Source of the DNA: Elusimicrobiota bacterium
Lineage (GTDB): Bacteria > Elusimicrobiota > Elusimicrobia > UBA1565 > UBA9628
DNA: 64,000 nt
NCBI GenBank assembly: GCA_016218545.1
Contig: JACRDQ010000044.1
Span: 1 to 64,000, forward strand
Reading direction: 5' to 3'
The translations under genes were made by a program, and so were the position numbers. Within the stretch, counting starts at the first letter, position 1. Each line of letters begins with the position of its first letter. Positions 60,620 through 64,000 of the stretch are shown one piece after another. Under the pieces are notes generated by a model that made no database searches, had not been told where the DNA came from, and saw only the letters and a program-made list of their open reading frames with translations.

Positions 60620-61608
60620 AGCGCCGCACCTGGACGGTCTTCCTCGCGTTCCTCCTCACCACGGTCTTCGTGGTCCTGGCCCTGCGCAACCTCAGCTGGC
60701 ACGAGATGCGGGAGGCCTTCGCCGAGGCCGACGTCAGATGGCTGCCGTTCATCTGCCTGGTCACCTTCATGGACTTGGCGGTCCGGGCCGCGCGCTGGAG
60801 GCTCATCCTGGCTCCCACGGCCGACGCGCCGGCGTCTGCGCTCTACAGGCTCGAAGCCATCGGCCTGGCCGCCAACAACATCATCGTGGCCAGGCTTGGC
60901 GAGCTCGGCCGGGCGGCCCTGGCGGGGAGACGCTTCAAGATCCCGTTCCTGGCCGCGCTTTCGAGCATCGTGGTCGAGCGCCTTTGCGACACGACCGCGG
61001 TCCTGATCCTTTTCAACACCGCGGCCTTCTTCAATCCGGACCTCATCTCCACGAAGCTGCGGATCATCACCCTGTCGGTGCTGGCCGGCGCCCTGGCCGT
61101 GCTGGCGACCCTGGTCTTCGCGCACCAGTCCCTCGAGCCCGGGGGGGCCCTGGAGAGGAGGCTCAAGCTCATCCCCAAGGCGCACGATTTCTCGGTGAAG
61201 CTCGTGGCCGGGGCTAGGGCTCTTCGCACCAGGTCGGTCCTGCCCATCCTGGGCTTGAGCCTGCTCCTCTGGTGCGTGGACTCCCTGCCTTTCTGGCTGG
61301 TGGACAAGGCCATGGGCATGGACCTCCTCGATTTCAGCCGCGCCCTATTGGTGCTCACGTGGGGCGCGGCCGGCGCCTCGGTGCCCGCGGCTCCGGGAGC
61401 GGTCGGCACGTTCGAGGCCGCGGTGCGCACCGGCATGGAGACCATGGGGGCGCCCCCGTCCCAGGCCCTGGTCTATGCCGTGCTCGTGCACGTGTCCGCC
61501 TACGCCACGGTCACGGTCCTGGGGCTGTGCCTCATGTACGCCGAAGGGCTCTCCCTGGCCAAGTTCGAGGAAGGGGCGGAGAAGGTTTCCTTGGAGACAA
61601 GACGATGA
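60616..61608 (+). CDS. LPG-synthase-TM (UPF0104) membrane protein
   Basis: A 330-residue protein with about eight membrane helices of the lysylphosphatidylglycerol-synthase transmembrane family: VRAARWRLIL, LGELGRAALAG with VVERLCDT, and a late GTFEAAV helix. Free-standing members are thought to move or flip lipid-linked substrates. No aminoacyl-transferase domain is attached. The GTG start overlaps the previous stop as GTGA. In this run it may handle the glycan lipid carrier. Confidence 0.8.
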   Translation: MKRRTWTVFLAFLLTTVFVVLALRNLSWHEMREAFAEADVRWLPFICLVTFMDLAVRAARWRLILAPTADAPASALYRLEAIGLAANNIIVARLGELGRAALAGRRFKIPFLAALSSIVVERLCDTTAVLILFNTAAFFNPDLISTKLRIITLSVLAGALAVLATLVFAHQSLEPGGALERRLKLIPKAHDFSVKLVAGARALRTRSVLPILGLSLLLWCVDSLPFWLVDKAMGMDLLDFSRALLVLTWGAAGASVPAAPGAVGTFEAAVRTGMETMGAPPSQALVYAVLVHVSAYATVTVLGLCLMYAEGLSLAKFEEGAEKVSLETRR

Positions 61609-62624
61609 AGCGCCGCCTGCTGGACGTGCTCGCCTCCCCGTGCTGCCGCAACGTCATGGAGGATGACTGCGAGTGGGAGGGGGACCGCGCGGTCCGCGGG
61701 CACCTGCTCTGCAAGCTCTGCCGCCAGCGCTATCCCATCATCGACGGCATCCCCAGGCTCTTCCCGCCCGTGGAGCTGGCGCCCGGCGTCCGGCAGACCA
61801 AGGAATCCTTCGCCTGGGAGTGGCTGCGGCACCCGGGCCCCAGGCCGGACGAGGACCGCGCCATCTTCCTGGAGGAGACCCAGATCCCCGCCCATGACTG
61901 GAAGGGGAAGCTCGTCCTCGACGCGGGGTGCGGCATGGGGCGCTACTCCCTGGCGGCGCTGAGCCTGGGCGCCGAGGTCGTGGCGTTCGACCTCTCCGAG
62001 GCGGCCCTCCGGCTGGGGCCCGCCTCCGAGGCCGACCCCAGGCTGCACGTGGTCATGGGGGACCTCAACCACCCGCCGTTCCGGCGCGGGGTCTTCGACA
62101 CGGTCTTCAGCCTCGGCGTCCTGCACCACACCGCGGATACCCAGACCGCCTTCAAGCGCGTGGCCGAGCTCGTGCGGGACCGGGGCCTGCTCACGATCTG
62201 GGTCTACGGCAAGGCGGGCCGGCTGGCGGATTTCAAGACCAACCCCCTGCGGGAGGACCGCAGGTGGGTGGACCGCCACCGGACGCTCGCCTGGCTCGTG
62301 GTGGCCCTGCGTCACGGCCTGAGCGACTTCCTCCGCTTCTTCACCCTCTTCCTTCCCGTGAAGGCCCTCTACGCGCTCTGCTATCCCCTGGCGGCCCTGG
62401 GCGCCGTTCCCTTCGTCAAATATCTGACCTTCTCGGTCCACCCCGATTTCCGGGTGCGGTTGATCGAGGATTTCGACTGGCTCTCCCCGGTCTACCAGTA
62501 CCATCACACCAAGGAAGAGCTCGGCCTCTGGTTTCAGGACGCCGGGTACACCGTGCTCAAGGTCCTGCCCCACGGGCTGGTCCCCAAGCCGGGCATGCTC
62601 GCCCGCAAGACCGATGCCGCCTAG
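61605..62624 (+). CDS. SAM methyltransferase with N-terminal Trm112-like zinc ribbon
   Basis: A 339-residue protein. Residues 8-55 form a zinc ribbon (SPCC..., then CKLCRQRYPIIDGIPRLF) like Trm112/UPF0434. A class I methyltransferase domain follows with LVLDAGCGMGRYSLAAL (SAM loop), VVAFDLSEAAL and FSLGVLHHTAD. The C-terminal 120 residues are hydrophobic and may touch the membrane. It is likely to methylate a sugar or lipid-linked intermediate. Its ATG overlaps the previous stop. Confidence 0.82.
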   Translation: MKRRLLDVLASPCCRNVMEDDCEWEGDRAVRGHLLCKLCRQRYPIIDGIPRLFPPVELAPGVRQTKESFAWEWLRHPGPRPDEDRAIFLEETQIPAHDWKGKLVLDAGCGMGRYSLAALSLGAEVVAFDLSEAALRLGPASEADPRLHVVMGDLNHPPFRRGVFDTVFSLGVLHHTADTQTAFKRVAELVRDRGLLTIWVYGKAGRLADFKTNPLREDRRWVDRHRTLAWLVVALRHGLSDFLRFFTLFLPVKALYALCYPLAALGAVPFVKYLTFSVHPDFRVRLIEDFDWLSPVYQYHHTKEELGLWFQDAGYTVLKVLPHGLVPKPGMLARKTDAA

Positions 62625-63774
62625 ATCCGTCGTGATGGTGAGCGCGGGCTTCCACCCGTACGTCGGGGGCTCGGAGAAGCAGGCCCTCGAGCTCTCCGTC
62701 GCGCTCAAGGACGCGGGGTGGAGGGTGGTCGCGGCGACGCGCAGGCTCACCGGCCTGCCCGCGCGGGAGACCGTCCGGGGCGTGGAAGTGGCGCGGCTCT
62801 GGGCCCCCTGGCGAGGGCGCGCGAACTCCCTGGCCTTCATGGCCTCCTTGTTCGTGTTCCTCCTCAGGAAGGCCTCCACCTACGACGCCATCCACGTGCA
62901 TCTGGCCGGCTCTCCGGCCCTGCCCGCGAGCCTCGCGGGCAGGATCCTGGGCAAGCCGGTCATCGTCAAGCTGGGCGGCGGCCGCGGCATCGGCGAGCTG
63001 GGCGCCTCGGCCGGGACCTTCCTCGGCCGCCTCAAGATCCGGCTCCTGCGCTGGCTGGGTCCGAAGTTCGTGGTCGTGACCCCGGACCTGCGCGAGGAGG
63101 TCGCGGCCTACGGCCTGACCGGAGGCCATGTGAGCGTGCTCCCCAACGGGGTCGACACCCGGACCTATCGCCCGGCGGCCGCGGCGGAGCGCGCCGCCCT
63201 GCGCCGGGAGTGGGGCTGGCCCGAAGGCCTGGGGTTCCTCTACGTGGGCAGGCTCTCCCCGGAGAAGAGGCTCGGCATGTTCCTCGAGGCGCTGGCGGAC
63301 TCCGCGCGCGTGGCGAAGCCGCCGTTCTTCGTGTCCTTCGTCGGAGAGGGGCCCGAGGAGAGGTCCCTCAAGGAGCTCGCGGCCAAGCTGGGGCTCAAGG
63401 CCTTCTTTCATTGGCCCCTGACCGACGTCTGGAAGGCCTATCAGGCCGCAGACGTGTTCGTCCTGCCGTCCGTGTCCGAGGGGCTCTCCAACTCGCTGCT
63501 CGAGGCCATGGCCTGCGGCCTGGCGGCGCTGGCCAGCCGCGTGGGGGGGACCGTGGACGCGGTCGTCGACGGCAAGACCGGCATCCTCTTCGACGACCTC
63601 ACGGGGCTCGGCAAGGGCATCGAGCGGCTGCTCGGCGAGCCGGGGCTGGCCGCGGCCATGGGCAAGGCCGGCAGGGAGCGCAGCCTGGGATTCTCCATCA
63701 CGGAGACGGCCAGGAGATACGAGGTCCTCTATCTGGCGGAGACCCAGGGAGAACATCGGAGGAAGGCGGCATGA
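62614..63774 (+). CDS. GT4-family glycosyltransferase
   Basis: A 386-residue GT-B enzyme: the acceptor domain opens with FHPYVGGSEKQALELS, and the donor domain has LPNGVDTRTY, LYVGRLSPEKRL and the E-x7-E motif in PSVSEGLSNSLLEAMACG. It uses a nucleotide sugar with retention of configuration. It overlaps the upstream methyltransferase by 11 bases and is followed directly by another methyltransferase, so the three probably build one glycan. Confidence 0.92.
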   Translation: MPPRSVVMVSAGFHPYVGGSEKQALELSVALKDAGWRVVAATRRLTGLPARETVRGVEVARLWAPWRGRANSLAFMASLFVFLLRKASTYDAIHVHLAGSPALPASLAGRILGKPVIVKLGGGRGIGELGASAGTFLGRLKIRLLRWLGPKFVVVTPDLREEVAAYGLTGGHVSVLPNGVDTRTYRPAAAAERAALRREWGWPEGLGFLYVGRLSPEKRLGMFLEALADSARVAKPPFFVSFVGEGPEERSLKELAAKLGLKAFFHWPLTDVWKAYQAADVFVLPSVSEGLSNSLLEAMACGLAALASRVGGTVDAVVDGKTGILFDDLTGLGKGIERLLGEPGLAAAMGKAGRERSLGFSITETARRYEVLYLAETQGEHRRKAA

Positions 63775-64000
63775 GCGACGACATGAAGCTGGTGGAGGTG
63801 GACTGCCTCTGCGGGAGCCGCGACCTCAAGGTCCTCTACGAGCGTCCCTATCCCCGGGTGCTGACCGAGGTGGACTTCAACGCCACCACGGACCGGTTCG
63901 ACGCCTACGGGAGGATCGTCCGGTGCCGGGAGTGCGGCCACGTCTTCACCAGCCCCAGGCCCGAGCCCGAGCTCATCGCCCGGGGCTACGCCGAGAGCGC
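63771..64000 (+). CDS. Zinc-ribbon SAM methyltransferase, N-terminal part (runs off the window)
   Basis: The first 76 codons of a gene cut by the right edge. A CLCG pair, then CRECGHVF followed by TSPRPEPELIARGYAES, is the typical N-terminal zinc ribbon of sugar C-methyltransferase-like proteins, where the SAM domain comes next. The ATG overlaps the GT4 stop as ATGA and GGAGGAAGG precedes it. Confidence 0.7.
   Translation, partial: MSDDMKLVEVDCLCGSRDLKVLYERPYPRVLTEVDFNATTDRFDAYGRIVRCRECGHVFTSPRPEPELIARGYAES

Overview
The window looks like chromosome from a high-GC (roughly two-thirds G+C by eye), outer-membrane-bearing bacterium. The evidence is a nearly complete early lipid A pathway (LpxA, LpxC, LpxD, LpxI, LpxB, FabZ), BamA and Skp, a PilM-N-O-P-Q type IV pilus operon with its secretin, and a TolC-linked efflux operon. 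The phylum cannot be fixed from the window. The gene mix (LpxI rather than LpxH, separate lpxC and fabZ, inositol-phosphate synthase, many secreted orphans) would suit a deep Gram-negative lineage such as Elusimicrobiota or a neighbour; this is a guess. Genes are packed tightly: about twenty adjacent pairs overlap by a few bases (ATGA/GTGA), and two convergent pairs share a CTAG stop. No tRNA, rRNA, insertion sequence or CRISPR array was seen, and no stretch over 300 bases lacks a gene.

Layout. 1-1.76 kb: a lower-GC patch with a P-loop ATPase of unknown role and a tiny coupled ORF, probably acquired. 2-8 kb: secreted or envelope orphans (a degenerate M3 peptidase, a FlgO-like protein, an M14 carboxypeptidase, a PrcB_C-domain protein) and a PIN/NYN-type protein. 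8-21 kb, all leftward: a TetR-controlled efflux operon (TetR, TolC, HlyD, two ABC ATPases, two ABC-2 permeases) running on into rubredoxin, cupin, PilZ, metH, a HEAT-like protein, coaD and the PrcB_C gene. 21-24 kb: recG and a TPR-like secreted protein, ending in a 70-bp near-perfect palindrome. 24-26.6 kb rightward: rpmB, a membrane protein, a YacP-like NYN protein and a 56-residue Cys-rich protein. 26.7-29.4 kb: a secreted HAD-phosphatase/metalloprotease fusion.

29.4-39.1 kb is one leftward operon: skp-lpxD-lpxC-fabZ-lpxA-lpxI-(Gfo/Idh/MocA dehydrogenase)-lpxB-ZIP transporter-rel-cytosine deaminase. It couples outer-membrane lipid synthesis to stringent response genes. An XRE regulator and a single-domain response regulator sit between skp and bamA. 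40.1-50.0 kb is a second leftward operon of eight overlapping or adjacent genes: HAD protein, nucleotidyltransferase, ATP-grasp protein, class III aminotransferase, Gfo/Idh/MocA dehydrogenase, CDP-alcohol phosphotransferase, myo-inositol-phosphate synthase and bamA. I read this as a pathway that makes a (probably amino-) inositol phosphodiester for the envelope. It is the strongest candidate here for an undescribed system.

50.1-55.1 kb rightward: pilMNOPQ behind a good promoter and a long leader. 55.2-64 kb rightward: surface-glycan genes, with an O-antigen-ligase-like protein, two tandem YfhO-like membrane proteins, an LPG-synthase-TM flippase-like protein, two zinc-ribbon methyltransferases and a GT4 glycosyltransferase. 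Many transcription-unit heads carry a -10 box only 7-9 bases before the start codon, which implies leaderless or near-leaderless mRNAs.
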